Shown here: piece by piece, positions 63,449 to 64,000 of the stretch | Numbering within the stretch: the first letter of the stretch is position 1 | Layout of the letters: every line of letters begins with the position of its first letter | NCBI GenBank assembly: GCA_022457155.1 | Contig: JAJGOT010000220.1 | Span: forward strand, 362,501 to 426,500 | DNA length: 64,000 nucleotides | Direction: 5' to 3' | Source: Cladopsammia gracilis | Lineage: Eukaryota > Cnidaria > Anthozoa > Scleractinia > Dendrophylliidae | The notes under the pieces: model-generated | The model's input: only the letters and a program-made list of their open reading frames with translations | What the model was told of the DNA's origin: nothing | The model's database searches: none | Made by a program: the position numbers and the translations under genes

Positions 63449-63664
63449 CTGGAAAGAAAAATAAAACATAAGTCTATCAAGTAACAGCAGTATACAGGAC
63501 GCAAGTCACACATTTATCTACAACTATGGTCAAAAGTGTTGGAAAGGTTAGCCGGACTAATTTTTACCACCCACCTCGCCTCCTTCCCTTAGTACAACAT
63601 ACAGGTAAAAAATTCCAATAGAAAAACGACAATAGAGAAGAAAAACAAACATAAACCCTGTTTA
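63449..63664 (-). other. intron upstream of the collagen IV last exon
   Basis: No other collagen exon is visible up to the window edge, so the last intron is at least 550 bp and includes the MITEs to the right. Confidence 0.6.
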
Positions 63665-64000
63665 TAGAGCAGTATTTTTGAGTGTGGTAAAACCAAAACC
63701 AGAGTAATTACTCTGACCAATCACATCAGTCGTAAACAATCCAATGAACCAATCAGAGCTCGAAGCAAATACATGTCGGCGGACGATTGGTTTTGGTTTT
63801 ACTTCTGATTGGTCGAGAAAGTGGTGCAAGATTTTTTAGCCAATCACAAAGCGTAGCAATGCAAAACCAAAGCAGTTGTGTAATTACTCAATTGAAAACT
63901 GCTCTATTTGAAGTAATAGAGCGGTTATCAATTGAGTGTCGTAAAACCAAAGTAATTACTCTGACCAATCACAGAACTCGCAGACAATCCGATGAACCAA
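63665..64000. mobile_element. two adjacent MITEs with GTAAAACCAAA ends, second cut by the edge
   Basis: 63665-63915 has TATAGAGCAGTATTTTTGAG and GTGGTAAAACCAAAACCAGA on the left and ...CTCAATTGAAAACTGCTCTA on the right, with several CCAATCA motifs. A second element starts at about 63916 (TAGAGCGGTTATCAATTGAG, GTAAAACCAAAGTAATTACT) and runs off the window. Confidence 0.78.

Overview
The window looks like nuclear DNA of a metazoan, most likely an anthozoan cnidarian such as a reef coral. It is AT-rich, holds spliced genes with canonical GT/AG introns, and its intergenic and intronic space is filled with short inverted-repeat transposons (MITEs), Penelope-like and LINE retroelement fragments, tRNA-derived SINE pieces and decayed hAT transposons. 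There is no prokaryotic operon structure, CRISPR array or phage-like block. The anthozoan assignment is inference from gene content, repeat style and general familiarity, not from a search.

Three host genes can be read. (1) On the minus strand, 11334-4771, is a complete five-exon gene for a lysosomal/secreted LCAT-family lipase closest to group XV phospholipase A2 (417 residues, all splice phases consistent, Ser/Asp/His triad present). An intact duplicate of its first exon and promoter lies just beyond its 3' end (3737-3605), so a tandem paralogue probably continues left of the window. (2) On the plus strand, 26951-38238, is a three-exon gene for a compact NALF/FAM155-like ancillary factor of the NALCN sodium leak channel (294 residues), with a 9 kb first intron full of repeats. 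(3) At the right edge, 63448-63104 on the minus strand, is the last coding exon of a type IV collagen chain: the second half of the NC1 domain, with the sulfilimine-bond lysine conserved and an unusual basic C-terminal tail. The rest of that gene lies right of the window.

Layout: 1-3.6 kb is repeats; 3.6-11.5 kb the lipase and its paralogue exon; 11.5-26.5 kb repeats, including a Penelope-like element (12.6-14.1 kb) inserted in a MITE, a second Penelope tail fused to a SINE head (14.8-15.2 kb) and several palindromic MITEs; 27-38.2 kb the NALF-like gene; 38.2-63.1 kb a transposon graveyard with a Harbinger-like element nested in another repeat (46.5-48.5 kb), a LINE 3' end split by a Penelope fragment (50.2-50.8 kb), a broken lectin-like pseudogene (52.3-52.9 kb), a hAT transposon carrying three younger MITEs (53-55.1 kb) and stacked palindromes (59.4-60.5 kb); then the collagen exon.

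The three genes do not form a pathway. The most interesting signals are: hammerhead-ribozyme-like cores with co-varying stem II in both Penelope elements; a MITE family with three exact 9-bp target duplications and a fourth imperfect one; a splice donor of the lipase gene amplified into a four-copy tandem array; the compact NALF-like gene; and the basic tail on the collagen chain.
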